Shown piece after piece: positions 34,619 through 44,776 of a stretch of DNA of 64,000 bases (its first letter is position 1; each line of letters begins with the position of its first letter). The notes under the pieces are model-generated. The model saw only the letters and a list, made by a program, of their open reading frames with translations. It ran no database searches and had not been told where the DNA came from. The translations under genes and the position numbers were made by a program. This DNA is from Tillus elongatus (lineage: Eukaryota > Arthropoda > Insecta > Coleoptera > Cleridae): assembly GCA_964006375.1 (NCBI GenBank), contig OZ023262.1:94776976-94840975 (forward strand). The letters run 5' to 3'.

Positions 34619-35062
34619 TTGCTTTCGGGTTCTAGAGGTCCAAAGTCGTGCTTATCTGAAAACATTTTTGCAAAGTGTCACCTTCAATACCTCTCTATTA
34701 GCGATTTTTAAAATACAAATTCGCTAAAAAACACATCCTATCCTAAGTAATAGTAAGTAATAGTAATAGTCACTACACTAATACTCAAGTAGTTAAGATT
34801 AAAAAAAAACAACTCTGTGGTCCATATTAGCTAGGTAATCCAACTAATTTGCCCATCACTCACAGAGCACAGAGAGTAAAGGAATAGCTACTCTAAAAAT
34901 AAGTATGTACCCTATAAAATTACACTATTGTTAAGGTATGTTACTATTTCTTTGCGTGTGCTGAAAAATATATCTACATGGTTGTTTATACGATTATGAG
35001 CTGAAGCCATAGCATAACCTGGTGATCTTAAAAGAAAATTGGTACGAGGCTGCGGCAAATAA
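34619..35062. other. Diverged repeat-family fragment, otherwise nothing
   Basis: 34625-34740 resembles the body of the short inverted-repeat family (GGTCCAAAGTCGTGCTTATC, CTCTATTAGCGA). The rest is unrecognised. Confidence 0.4.
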
Positions 35063-35620
35063 ATTTTGTACGTAGATGAGCATTAATATAGACAATATTT
35101 TGGTACTAATGAAATTTTGGCTAAGCATTTTCTTAATTAGGTTTTAGACCAGCGATTAAAATTTTAAAGTTTAAAGTTAAAAACAGCATGTAGACGCCTC
35201 GTAAGAAAATAATATTTTGTACGTAGATGAGCATTCATATAGGTAATATTTTTGTACTAAGGAAATTTTGGCTAAGCATTTTCTTAATTAGATTTTAGGC
35301 CAGCGACTAAAATTTTAAAGTTAAAAGTCAAAAAACAGCATGTAGACGTCTCGTAAGAAAATAAAATTTTGTACGTAGATGAACATTAATATGACAATAT
35401 TTTGGTACTAATGAAATGTTAGCTAAACATTTTCTTAATTAGGTTTTAGGCCAGCGACTGAAATTTTAAAGTTTAAATTCATAAAAACAGCATGTAGACG
35501 CCTCGTAAGAAAATAATATTTTGTACCTAGATGATCATTAATATAGACAATATTTTGGTACTAATGGCGAAACATTTTCTTAATCAGGTTTTAAGCCAGT
35601 GACTAAAATTTTAAACTTCC
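35063..35620. repeat. Tandem repeat, 152-bp unit, 3.7 copies
   Basis: The anchor ATTTTGTACGTAGATGA begins at 35063, 35214, 35366 and 35518 (spacings 151, 152, 152). Each unit also holds TTTTGGTACTAATGAAAT, CAGCATGTAGACGCCTCGTA and a CCAGCGACTAAAATTTTAAA block. Units differ by a few substitutions and short indels. Confidence 0.9.
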
Positions 35621-36110
35621 AGTGTACCTAGTAGGAGATATAGTAAGTCAGGCGCGCCACTGGCTATTCGGGATGTTTCGGTAGATTAGCTGCTAACTTT
35701 CAGTCGCTGGCGTAACACCGGTAAAGAATAAGTAGTTTCTATTGCTTCTACTAGGCATATTAATTATCAATTATGTATAAGAATTAATCTTGTTGTGGAC
35801 TAAATTGATCAGAAACGAGATAAGGTTGTAACATGTCAAGTGTGACATGCCACACGCGCAACGCCGTTTACCTTTGAAGCTTCTGAATCGACCCCTCTTG
35901 TGACGTCAGCGTCCAAGTCCCCTCAGTGACGTCAAACTCTGCAGTCGATTCCTCTACCACACCCGACTCATGGAAGCACGCCTGCGTTTGAGCTAATTTT
36001 ATGACGTGTCTGCGATAAACGAATCTTTAAATACCCGTGCGACACATGACAGGCTCTCTTCCAAATCAACCTTAAAAGATAAAATATCACCATTAAATTT
36101 CAATCCGAGA
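35621..36110. other. GC-richer stretch, possible solo LTR edge
   Basis: 35828-36040 is GC-richer than its neighbours, with TGACGTCA-like sites (GTGACGTCAGCG, GTGACGTCAAAC) and a TTTAAATAC box near 36030. This could be the U3 part of an LTR, but no partner LTR, PBS or pol was found. Confidence 0.25.
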
Positions 36111-36530
36111 GCAGCATGCTTAAATGGCACCCCGCTAGGGCAGGGCCCCCTCAACAACACCATCGCTAGGGCAGTGCCCCCTCAACAACACCATCGCTAG
36201 GGCAAAGCCCCCTCAACAACACCATCTTAAGTGAAGAGCTCCATCGACATCACCGTTGGTAGGGAAGCACTCTTCAACCCCACCGTTGGTCAGGAGGCGG
36301 CTTTCAACAACAACGTTAGTAAGGAGGCCCCCTCACAGCATCCTTTCTTGGAGGCTTTCAACACCACCGTTAGCAAGAAGTGCTAATCACCTTCTTTTGA
36401 ATAGAGGCCTTCAAATACACTGTCAGCAAGGAGCCCTTCAACACCACCGTTAGCAAGGACCCCAGGACAACATCAATAAGGAGTCTCCTTCAACAACATC
36501 GTCAAGGAGGACACCTTCAACCTGAGGCTG
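36111..36530. repeat. Imperfect GC-rich repeat, about 31-bp unit
   Basis: Near-identical units start at the blocks CACCATCGCTAGGGCAGTGC and CACCATCGCTAGGGCAAAGC. They grade into CACCGTTGGTAGGGAAGC and CACCGTTAGCAAGGA variants with CCTCAACAACACCAT spacers. Small frames here (36006-36200, 36256-36453) reflect the repeat and are not called. Confidence 0.7.
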
Positions 36531-37020
36531 AAAGTTAAGTACATTGTTTATCTGTGGCTTTCATTTTCTTTTATAGAATGTGCTCCACAATGCATCCTTA
36601 CAGTGTCACCAGTACTTAAATCACATATCTTTTCTTTCATATAATTCATTAAACTTAACCAACTGCATTATATAGAGCCAATAATTTTCTAAATAAACAA
36701 ATTTTATTAATAATGCCTAATTCTATTTGTACCACTTAAAACCAACCAACCGCTAGTGCCTGAACTCAAAACCCAGAGATATTTTGTGTCATATCATATT
36801 ATATTTATTACAGTTAAATATTTATTTTTCTTTATACTGTCCACACAAACAGTGGGGGAATTTATTGGGGTAAATATTATTTTACTTTATAAGGTTAATA
36901 AATATGCCCTTACTAATTGAATTTATTATAAAACGCCGATGCATACACTCCTACGATGCACCCTCTTCCGGATAATAATTTTCTATAAGACAAATACTTT
37001 AGTAACCTACGCTGAACACA
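36531..37020. other. Nothing recognised
   Basis: AT-rich, no named feature. ACAGTGGGGGAATTTATTGG near 36849 is purine-rich but isolated. Confidence 0.35.
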
Positions 37021-37511
37021 TTTTAGGAGATCGTTACACCGTTGGTAGTTTGGACTTCAGACCTGCACAGCATATTTCAGGTGTGATCCGACAAAAGCGT
37101 TAAAGAGTATCTTGAAACACGATACCTTATCAAAGTCTGAACATGACCTTAAAATAAAGCCCAAAGATTTTAGTACGGCTTTTGTGGTCAGTTCAGAGTG
37201 TAAAGAAGAAATAAGTTTTCTCTCAGAAGTCACCCCCAAATCCACAACTTCTCCTGCTCTCTCTAGAACATGATGGTGTAACATGTAATCACATGTGTGA
37301 CTAGTATAACTACTGCTAAATGAAAATATTGTACACTTTGATATATTTAAAGTAAAACCATTTACGCTGCACCATTCCTGCTACCAATTTAGGTTAATCT
37401 GTAATAATGCACAGTCATCAGGCCCACACACTCTAGTATACAACTTTAGGTCATCAGCATAAAGTAAAACGTCTACATCAAAACGTTCAACAACATCATT
37501 GATCTTATAAT
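37020..37511 (-). pseudogene. Jockey-like LINE reverse transcriptase fragment
   Basis: From about 37505 downwards the minus strand reads INDVVERFDVDVLLYADDLK (the RT catalytic YADD), then after one stop codon QEWCSVNGFTLNISKCTIFS, VVDLGVTSERKL, KAVLKSLGFILRSCSDFDKV and LFNAFVGSHLKYAVQV. The order and spacing are the palm and thumb of CR1/jockey-type RTs. Only one stop interrupts about 150 residues. The 5' part ends abruptly against an LTR fragment. Confidence 0.8.
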
Positions 37512-37725
37512 TTATACAAAACATTGGCTTTATTTATGAAATGAAACAAGTGTTCGTTACACGTTCTCACAAGAACATACTGATCGTTTGTTCTACACGA
37601 ACTCGCACCGCTGACGTATCTGCAACGGTCGTTATAATTCGCCAAATATGCTAATGGGAACTCCTGCATGGAAATGTAACTCGATATCACCTACGTGACT
37701 TAACGTGGGAAGCTGTGTGTTAACT
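37512..37725 (-). repeat. Inverted errantivirus LTR fragment
   Basis: Its reverse complement aligns with most of the LTR at 38298-38619: the same start (AGTTAACACA), CATGCAGGAGTTCCCAT, GACCGTTGCAGATA, TGAGAACGTGTAACGAACAC and AAAGCCAATGTTTTGT. It is clearly more diverged than the two LTRs are from each other. It is flanked at its start by CGCG (37726-37729), like the full element. Confidence 0.8.
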
Positions 37726-37734
37726 CGCGTTTTA

Positions 37735-38290
37735 AACAAAACTAGCATTGCCAACTATGAAGAAGGTTGATAACTTTCTATATTTTATTTTTAATTCATA
37801 CCGTCCAAAAAGGACACTAAACCATTTTTGCTTGCTTTCTTATTTTCAAGAATGAAGCTTTTTATTATAGAATCTAGATATCTTTTAAGTGAGGTATTAC
37901 AAGCCCCTAGATTAAATTTAAAAATTTGGGAATATCAACCGTCACTAAAAAAGAGCTGAATGTTGGGGTAAGGATTTCACGTCACAGGATGTCATTTTTC
38001 AATCTAAAATTGACGTTTTGAGATTTTTTATAAACATGCACGATAATTGAGATGCCGAATTGATTCAATTTCCACATTGTATAGCAAAATAGTATTATTG
38101 TTCAACGTAGAATCAACAATTAAAATGTGACCGTTTATCTGGATTTATCTGGACACCCTGACACGGTCTAGGTAAATGGAAAGAGCTAGGCGTCGGGAAA
38201 TCTTTTGGAAAGCTTGCATAGTTTATAAAATGCGAAAACTACAATGAAGTGAAAATTGCGGCTGAGAACAACTAATTATGCTAGAGGCGA
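37735..38290. other. Nothing recognised
   Basis: AT-rich DNA between the LTR fragment and the full LTR element. CTGGACACCCTGACAC near 38150 slightly resembles a mariner-type end. Confidence 0.3.
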
Positions 38291-38297
38291 CATCGCG

Positions 38298-38619
38298 AGT
38301 TACCACATGGCTTCTCACGATATGTCACGTAGAAGGTATCAAGTTACATTTGCATGCAGCAGTTCCCATAAGCAGATTCTATGAATTATGCCGACCGTTG
38401 CAGATAGTGCCAGCAGTGCGAAATCAGAGGAAGCTAGATCTGCATGTTCTCGTGAGAACCTGCAACGAACACTTATCCGATTATTATATAAAGCCACTGT
38501 TTTGTGTAATATTTGTTCAGTATTAATTTAGGCAGTAACTATGCTAGTTTGTTGTTAAATAGTTTAAGTAGTTTAATAATTTTTTTAAAAAAGCAACCTA
38601 AGTACAAGTGTTGTTAATT
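38298..38619 (+). repeat. 5' LTR
   Basis: 322 bp. By eye it differs from the 3' LTR at about five positions (roughly 98.4% identity), so the insertion is fairly recent. A TATA-like ATTATATAAAG at about 38485 precedes a TTCAGT initiator-like site near 38517. Confidence 0.92.
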
Positions 38620-38636
38620 GGCGCAGTCGGTGACGG
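38619..38636 (+). promoter_or_regulatory. Primer binding site, tRNA-Ser type
   Basis: TGGCGCAGTCGGTGACGG follows the LTR, overlapping its last base. TGGCGCAGTCGGT is the complement of a tRNA-Ser 3' end, as in the 17.6/297 branch of errantiviruses. Confidence 0.75.
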
Positions 38637-38776
38637 ATCTCCCAGCAACCTAAGGCATCAAAAGAATATTGGTTCCTTGGTTTTTTAAGAAGAATAAATG
38701 GTCATCTGGTTCCTACTATTACTGTAAGTTGCTCTCCTATATTTTCTCTGTTCCTTTGTCTTATGTATGTGAATAT

Positions 38777-40075
38777 ATGTCGGATATTGATGAATTAATA
38801 AGCAGACTTAATCAGTTTAATTTTGAAAATAACTTAGAAGTCATTCCTGAAGAAAATAATTTAGATATTAATATTGTTGAACAGGAAGTTCAGAATAATT
38901 TTACTCGTAATAGTATTAGTCTTGTAAAACAAATTCATAGTAACTTAATTAATACCACAGAATTTAGCATAAACATGGCCCAAGCTAACAATATGGCAAA
39001 CAACTTTAGTGAATTCTATTTAAAGATGATACCTGAGTTCAATGGGGAACCGGCAAATGTTGGTAACTTTCTTAAGGCATGCGATCTCATTATGAACACA
39101 TTTTATAACGCTGAAGATGAAAGATTATATTTAAATCATTTTTTAGTTAATTTTATACAGTCAAAATTAACCAGTCAAGCTAGACTTATAATTAGCACAA
39201 AAATTATTAATAATTGGCAAGACCTAAGACAAGCTATAGTGCAAAACTTCACAGACCAACGAGACGACACTAGTCTTTTGAGCGAACTTTTAACACTCAA
39301 GCAGAAACATAATGAGGATGCTTTAACATTTAGTAATAGGTGTAGATATCTTGAACAACTTCTGGTCTCTAATTTAATTTGTAATGAAGACAATCAACAA
39401 ATATTAGAAGTGAAAAGAGCAATTTACGCTCAACAAACATTAAAAGCGTTCCTCGGGGGACTTAGAAACCCTCTAGGAATGGTAGTAAAATCCACTGCAC
39501 CTGCATCTATTGAAGATGCTCTTAAGTTTATAGTTCTGGAAGAAAATTACGAGTATAGAGATAGGACATTTCTTAAATCAGGCAATTATACATCGCCAAA
39601 TAATAAAACCCCCAATCCACAAACCAGGTCTTTCAACAATCGTTCTACTCCCCAAAACTTTCCAGTTATGCAATTTCAGAAACCATTTAGAAATAATCCC
39701 CAATATCAAAGCCAAAATAATCAAACTTCACAATTTAGGAATACTTCCCAATATCAAAGCCAAAATAATCAGAATTCACAATTTTCTAGACCGCCCTCTT
39801 TTAAACCAGAAAACCCACGAGAACATTTCCAAAACAGATATCCTGAACCCATGGATACTTCGAGTGGCAACACAAGGTTTACAAGACATTCCAATAATTT
39901 TTCAACACAGTCAAGAAGAAATAACTTCCCTGCTAATCAGCAAAGATCCACAGTTCCCGGAACAAGGTTTAATTCTGAGGAACTATTTACCCATGAGATT
40001 GATACACCTTCCGAAATTTACGATCGTGAAGATCAAAATTTTCCTATAGCAGGCACGTCTACGGACAATCGATAG
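38777..40075 (+). CDS. gag: Errantivirus-like Gag
   Basis: Structural capsid protein. The frame is open from 38669, but the Met at 38777 (MSDIDELISRL) is the more plausible start, giving 432 residues. The central part (MIPEFNGEPANVGNFLKACD and the following helices) matches the capsid-like domain of gypsy/errantivirus Gags. The C-terminal third is Asn/Gln/Pro/Arg-rich with a near-duplicated stretch (PQYQSQNNQ and TSQYQSQNNQ) and no CCHC zinc knuckle, normal for errantiviruses. Fully open. It ends ten codons after a -1 slippery site. Confidence 0.85.
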   Translation: MSDIDELISRLNQFNFENNLEVIPEENNLDINIVEQEVQNNFTRNSISLVKQIHSNLINTTEFSINMAQANNMANNFSEFYLKMIPEFNGEPANVGNFLKACDLIMNTFYNAEDERLYLNHFLVNFIQSKLTSQARLIISTKIINNWQDLRQAIVQNFTDQRDDTSLLSELLTLKQKHNEDALTFSNRCRYLEQLLVSNLICNEDNQQILEVKRAIYAQQTLKAFLGGLRNPLGMVVKSTAPASIEDALKFIVLEENYEYRDRTFLKSGNYTSPNNKTPNPQTRSFNNRSTPQNFPVMQFQKPFRNNPQYQSQNNQTSQFRNTSQYQSQNNQNSQFSRPPSFKPENPREHFQNRYPEPMDTSSGNTRFTRHSNNFSTQSRRNNFPANQQRSTVPGTRFNSEELFTHEIDTPSEIYDREDQNFPIAGTSTDNR

Positions 40076-40986
40076 GAGATATTAATAGTGTAAATGTTCA
40101 AACAGGTAATGTTCCTAAGAAGAGCAGTGATAGTAGTTGTATTTATAAGGAGATAATGAATGGCTATAGAAATAATTTAAACCTGAACTTGAACAATTAC
40201 GCAAGCGACCGTCGACAAATGCATTCTGTTGACCTGGCTGATGCATCAAAACCAACGAAGATAGTTCAACAGGACAATGGTAGCATTATGAGGTATGTAA
40301 ATTCTTGGTTTGCCAGTAATAACAAGATAATTCAATTAAACAAAAGCCCACATAGCAGTTTAGGTGAAGTTCCCATTACAAACGTATATTGTAATGAGGA
40401 GACTGATCATATTAGTTTAAATAATATACAGGATGTACAAAAAACAAGCAAAAACCAGTTAAATTTTATTAATAAGTCAAGTAAGCATTCAAATAATGCA
40501 CAAGGTAGCTATAAGAAAAGAGTAAAGGCACAATATGAGAATGAACCTTTAGCCCAGTACTATAATACAGGAAAAACTGGGTTAAATACAGCAAAACATA
40601 TAATCAGCAAAGCAAAACCTAGAGTAGGAACATCTAATTTTAATAATAAGCAAAATTTCGCAATAAATAAAATGAGTATTTTGGAAACAAACCCCATAAA
40701 AATTAAAAATTCCAATACGATTAATAGTTCTGAAACAAAAATACCCAATTTGGAAGAATTAGAAACAGCATCAGAAATTAAACACAAAATCATGTTTTCT
40801 CATGAGACTAAAAAGCGACATCGCAACATAGATGAAACCTATGCAGATATGAAAGACAAATTCTCTTTTTCAAAAATGAGAAAGAAAATTAAAGATCATA
40901 TTAGGACTTGTGAATATTGCAACAAAAAAGAATACAATCTGTTTATATTAAGCAAATTAAATAAACAATCGAATTATATTACCTAA
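40030..40986 (+). pseudogene. Pol remnant: unknown N-part plus integrase HHCC finger
   Basis: Open in the -1 frame relative to gag, 318 codons. The first 245 or so residues are Asn/Lys/Ser-rich and show no protease DTG, no RT (YVDD or YADD) and no RNase H motif. Near the end, HETKKRHRNIDETYADMKDK and IRTCEYCNKKEYN form the zinc-binding integrase N-terminal domain. The frame then ends. Either pol was deleted in frame or unrelated sequence replaced it. Confidence 0.65.
40036..40042 (+). promoter_or_regulatory. -1 frameshift heptamer, gag to pol
   Basis: A AAT TTT in the gag frame fits the X XXY YYZ slippery rule. Shifting back one base enters a frame that is open from 40030 to 40986. Gag/pol -1 shifting is known for this element group. 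The site was found by inspection. Confidence 0.65.
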
Positions 40987-41735
40987 ATAAATTAAAAACT
41001 CGAAAATCGGATAAATGACAACGAGACAGGACTTAAGAGACTGACTAATATGACGTAAAAATACACTTATCGTAACAAGTAATAAAAATCCACAAATATA
41101 TAAACATTAGATAAAAATGTATATTCAGGACCGTACTCAACAATTCTACTCTTGAAACAGGACCAAATTATTCTAATAATATCACATTACGGACATTACA
41201 CCTCAAGTTCCTAGCAGCAAGAACAAGTGACTAAAATCACAAGGAACGATCTTGAAGGAAAAACACCCAATTTTAATATAAATAACTAAGCTCATGATTA
41301 ATATTGTCAAAAAATATATATATGTATAATAAATTTTAAGGTTATTACCTTGTTAAAATTATAATCAGCAATTAAACAGTACATTACGTAATTTAAAATA
41401 AAAAATTTTTTTTGTGTAAAGATAATCCACGGGGGGACAACTGTGTATTGCTTACAGGTTTAAAAGTCAGACTTTAAATTGTTCTGCCTTAGAACGGATA
41501 TTTTACAGGACTTAGTGAAACATAACGATGGGAAGTACACGAAATAGGTTAACCCTATATAATATAATAACAATAATAACAATGATAGTAAAATATTATA
41601 AAGATTCATATCAAAATCGTTAGACAAAGTCACGTCTAAACTTCGTCAAAATTGAATTAGGAAAACACTCGTATCAGTTTAAACAATACTGCCATCGGAC
41701 CCATATTATTACATCATTATTGTTGGTAAAATATT
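40987..41735 (+). other. Non-coding remnant inside pol region
   Basis: About 750 bp where the integrase catalytic core should lie, with stops in all frames and no D-D motif. AT-rich, with no other feature recognised. Confidence 0.5.
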
Positions 41736-42350
41736 TTGTATTTTTCCAAAAACAGGAATGCGTACACAAAAGAAAAGAAAAAAAATATCGATGTAAGTAT
41801 CAGCTTACAGGTAACATACGGAATATATGAATCATTGATATCCCTAACTAAGAGTAAAGATATACTAATAAAATACCCAAATCTAAAACCTATTGACTTA
41901 ATACCCTACTGCACCCTAGCTTACAATTCAAGCATTCACTCTCAAACTCTCAAACCACCTTTTGAGCTAATATTCGGATACATCCCAGAAATCTTCAACT
42001 TTGATCCCGAAGTTACACTCACTCAAGAATATAACCAAAAACACAAACATTTTATGAAAATAGTTTATGATATCGTATTAGATCGGATAGAAAAATCGAA
42101 AGAAAAAATGCTCCTCAGAACTAACGTCGAAGTTAATCAGCCATTTAAAGAGGGCCAAACAGTATATAAAAAGATACCCCCTGGATTTCACAAGAAGCAC
42201 AAAAACCCCTATACAGGCCCATACACTATAATATCCCTCTTAGAACATAATAAAGCTTTACTCATAAATCACAAGAATGACGAGCAATGTGTAACTCATT
42301 TAAGAAATCTTCGCCTTTCAGGTGGGCATGCGGAGGGCAGCCACAACTAG
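41736..42350 (+). pseudogene. Integrase C-terminal fragment
   Basis: Begins near the end of the catalytic core (LIPYCTLAYNSSIHSQTLKP, PFELIFGY) and continues through a helical stretch to the GPYTIISLL / THLRNLRL C-terminal domain of gypsy-group integrases. The first two catalytic Asp residues are missing and the Met is not a natural start. Its end overlaps the env frame by 64 bp. Confidence 0.8.
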
Positions 42351-44002
42351 AAGATTTAAAGAACAACCCTGGGTTTTTACCTCGCAAGTTAGGTAGAAGC
42401 TATTGCCAAAATGACGTATGGCGTCTTATACATGTATATAATATGGAACCTTTATTTACTGACTACAGTAAACTTAAATATAAATATTATCTTATAGCCA
42501 ATACTTTAAGTGATAATTTTAGATCTGAATACCATAATTTTATAATCGCCCTTAATTATACTGTAGATAACATAGATGAAACTTTCCTTAGAATTTTCCC
42601 TGATAAGTATAGATTTAAGAGAGGTTTACTCAACCCTTTAAGTACAGTTTTTAAATCAATCACTGGCAATCTAGATGCTGATGATGGCGAAAGAATCAAC
42701 AAATCCCTTCAATTATTAGCTGATGATCAAAATAGAATGCATGAGCTATTTGACGGACAAACATCTGTTATGATAAATGCAATAAATGAATTTAACCAAA
42801 CAGTAAATACTTTAACTCATAATCAAAAAGAAATTGTCAAAAGAATGTTGGCACTTCAAAACATAACTAAAGATTTAGCTACTAATATCATGCCTGTTCT
42901 CCAGCGAGCACATATTCTAGAACTGTTGACTGAAATCGCTAACCTATTTAATGTCATAGAATCGATAATATTAACAACTGAAAATGCTATAACGTTCTCT
43001 AAATTAAATACTTTTCACACTTCTATCATCAAACCAAAATTCATTATTAAAGAGCTTCCTGTAATAGAAAAATGCATTTCACAATCTAGATTAGTAAGCA
43101 AGAATGACTTATCTTTGTATGAAAAATTATTTAAAATCAAGTCTATCCAAACTGGATATAAAATTATATTCCAAATTGATATTCCACTAATAGACAAATC
43201 TGACTATATTTACTACCAACTGTACTCCCTACCTATACAAACCAATCCCAACAGCTTCTCAATGATAATACCTCGATCCAAGTACCTTATCCTAAATGAG
43301 CAACAATACGCCTTCAGAAACAACCCCTGTCAGGAGCTTACGAACGAGATCTATGTCTGTACAGAAGATACAATAGCAGATGTCAGTGAAGATCCTCCCT
43401 GTGAAGTTAGGCTAATTAATTTCCAAAAGCCTATCAATAATTGCGAACAAGAGACTGTAAAAATTACCAAGACTATCGTTTCCAAATATGGCAACACACA
43501 GTTTATGGTGGTGGCTCCAAAGGAAACCAAGATGTCAATCAAATGCTCGGGAGAAGAAAACACACAAATTATACAAGGCACGTATATGGTGACACTCAAA
43601 CCAAGATGTCAGTTGTCGATTGGTGGTAAACGATACAGTACAGTGCAGAGCTCAGTTGAGACACAACAATTGTTCTCCTTACCAAAGTTGGAAGAAGATC
43701 CAGAAAGCAAAATGAACATAGAAGAATTGCCAGCAATGGAACTGGAAAACGTCCCTTTGCACGACGTAAGCAACATCAGGGCTCAGCTGCAGTCTATAAA
43801 AAGTAGAATTCCCAACAAAATTAGACTCCCGTTGTACCACACAAGTGTTTGGACGATCCTACTCTACATCATACTAATCCTTCTAGCAACAATATTTATT
43901 ACAGTTTTTGTCAAAAGAAGATGTGCCCAGCAGAATGAAAGAAGCAAAGCAGAAGCGGAAAATCCCTTAAAAATTCCGAAACCCAAGGGTTCCGTCCTCT
44001 AA
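42287..44002 (+). CDS. env: Errantivirus-like envelope (F-like fusion) protein
   Basis: Type I membrane fusion protein, open over 571 codons. Residues about 109-112 are RFKR, a furin-type cleavage site, followed by the hydrophobic-start segment GLLNPLSTVFKSITGNLDAD, which resembles the fusion peptide region of baculovirus F-like errantivirus envelopes. A helical coiled region follows, then a Cys-containing stalk, a transmembrane segment near residues 521-542 and a basic, short cytoplasmic tail. The N-terminus lacks a clear signal peptide in this frame. In the group, env is made from a spliced RNA, so its true start may lie upstream. Confidence 0.85.
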   Translation: MCNSFKKSSPFRWACGGQPQLEDLKNNPGFLPRKLGRSYCQNDVWRLIHVYNMEPLFTDYSKLKYKYYLIANTLSDNFRSEYHNFIIALNYTVDNIDETFLRIFPDKYRFKRGLLNPLSTVFKSITGNLDADDGERINKSLQLLADDQNRMHELFDGQTSVMINAINEFNQTVNTLTHNQKEIVKRMLALQNITKDLATNIMPVLQRAHILELLTEIANLFNVIESIILTTENAITFSKLNTFHTSIIKPKFIIKELPVIEKCISQSRLVSKNDLSLYEKLFKIKSIQTGYKIIFQIDIPLIDKSDYIYYQLYSLPIQTNPNSFSMIIPRSKYLILNEQQYAFRNNPCQELTNEIYVCTEDTIADVSEDPPCEVRLINFQKPINNCEQETVKITKTIVSKYGNTQFMVVAPKETKMSIKCSGEENTQIIQGTYMVTLKPRCQLSIGGKRYSTVQSSVETQQLFSLPKLEEDPESKMNIEELPAMELENVPLHDVSNIRAQLQSIKSRIPNKIRLPLYHTSVWTILLYIILILLATIFITVFVKRRCAQQNERSKAEAENPLKIPKPKGSVL

Positions 44003-44012
44003 TGGGGGGAGG
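44001..44012 (+). promoter_or_regulatory. Polypurine tract
   Basis: AATGGGGGGAGG immediately before the 3' LTR, the expected primer for plus-strand synthesis. Confidence 0.75.
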
Positions 44013-44334
44013 AGTTAACACATGGCTTCTCACAATATGTCACGTAGAAGGTATCAAGTTACATTTGCATGCAGCAGTTCCCATAAGCAGATTCTACGAA
44101 TTATGCCGACCGTTGCAGATAGTGCCAGCAGTGCGAAATCAGAGGAAGCTAGATCTGCATGTTCTCGTGAGAACCTGCAACGAACACTTATCCGATTATT
44201 ATATAAAGCCACTGTTTTGTGTAATATTTGTTCAGTATTAATTTAGGCAGTAACTATGCTAGTTTGTTGTTAAATAGTTTAAGTAGTTTAATAAATTTTT
44301 TAAAAAAGCAACCTAAGTACAAGTGCTGTTAATT
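44013..44334 (+). repeat. 3' LTR
   Basis: 322 bp, near-identical to the 5' LTR. It contains AATAAA at about 44291. Followed by the CGCG duplication. Confidence 0.92.
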
Positions 44335-44338
44335 CGCG

Positions 44339-44776
44339 ATATCACCTTAAGACCGCGATGATGCTAAGAACTGTTAACTTATTTGTTATTTTATTGCTTA
44401 TTAAAGAGTTTTTATTTTTTATTGTCATTTATTTTACTAAAAAGTGATGTACCTCTTAAACAGTGTGTTTGCGAGTCGCACTCATTAGAAGTTTATCACT
44501 TTCTAGTCCGAATTCAAAGAATAAAATGTAGGTTTGGCCCTAAGCGATTATGTGGAATCCAGTGAAATTATTTTGAAGTACATGGCGCCTCCGGTTAAAC
44601 TGGAAGTACTACGTGTTTCGTTATTTTAAATGGAACACCCTATATATTATTGCATTTTTAGATTCAACATAGAGTTATAAATAAATTCTTATTGGGGTAT
44701 AGATTTCTTCAAAAAATTTCAAAATGCCACTACCGTGCTGCATACGACATATCTGCTCTATTTACCAATGTTAGAG
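44339..44776. other. Unrecognised, with a mariner-like end
   Basis: TTAAATGGAACACCCTATAT (about 44625) recurs near 46143 (one base different) and 57105, so it is part of a dispersed repeat, probably a DNA-transposon end. Confidence 0.4.

Larger units (their letters stand above)
38298..44334 (+). mobile_element. Errantivirus-like LTR element, pol-deleted
   Basis: Complete boundaries: 322-bp LTRs starting AGTTA and ending TTAATT, a 4-bp CGCG duplication on both sides (38294-38297 and 44335-44338), a tRNA-Ser-type primer site, a purine tract, gag, a collapsed pol, and env. This is the architecture of insect errantiviruses, which are gypsy-group elements carrying a baculovirus-F-like envelope gene. 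Protease, reverse transcriptase and RNase H are absent and the integrase is in two pieces, so the copy cannot move by itself. Confidence 0.88.

Noticed and set aside
35063..35620. Possible CRISPR-like array (also 51654-51835 and 36111-36530)
   Set aside because: Whole units repeat with no unique spacers, no cas genes are present, and the context is a eukaryotic genome. These are tandem repeats.
40156..40793. Asn-rich pol segment as a new captured gene
   Set aside because: It is in the pol frame after a plausible -1 slip site and leads into the integrase finger, so a deletion scar plus linker is the simpler reading. Kept as a finding about the element, not as a separate gene.
44383..44565. 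60-residue frame after the 3' LTR, and the 79-residue frame over the LTR
   Set aside because: The first has no signature. The second is simply LTR sequence and occurs in both LTRs.
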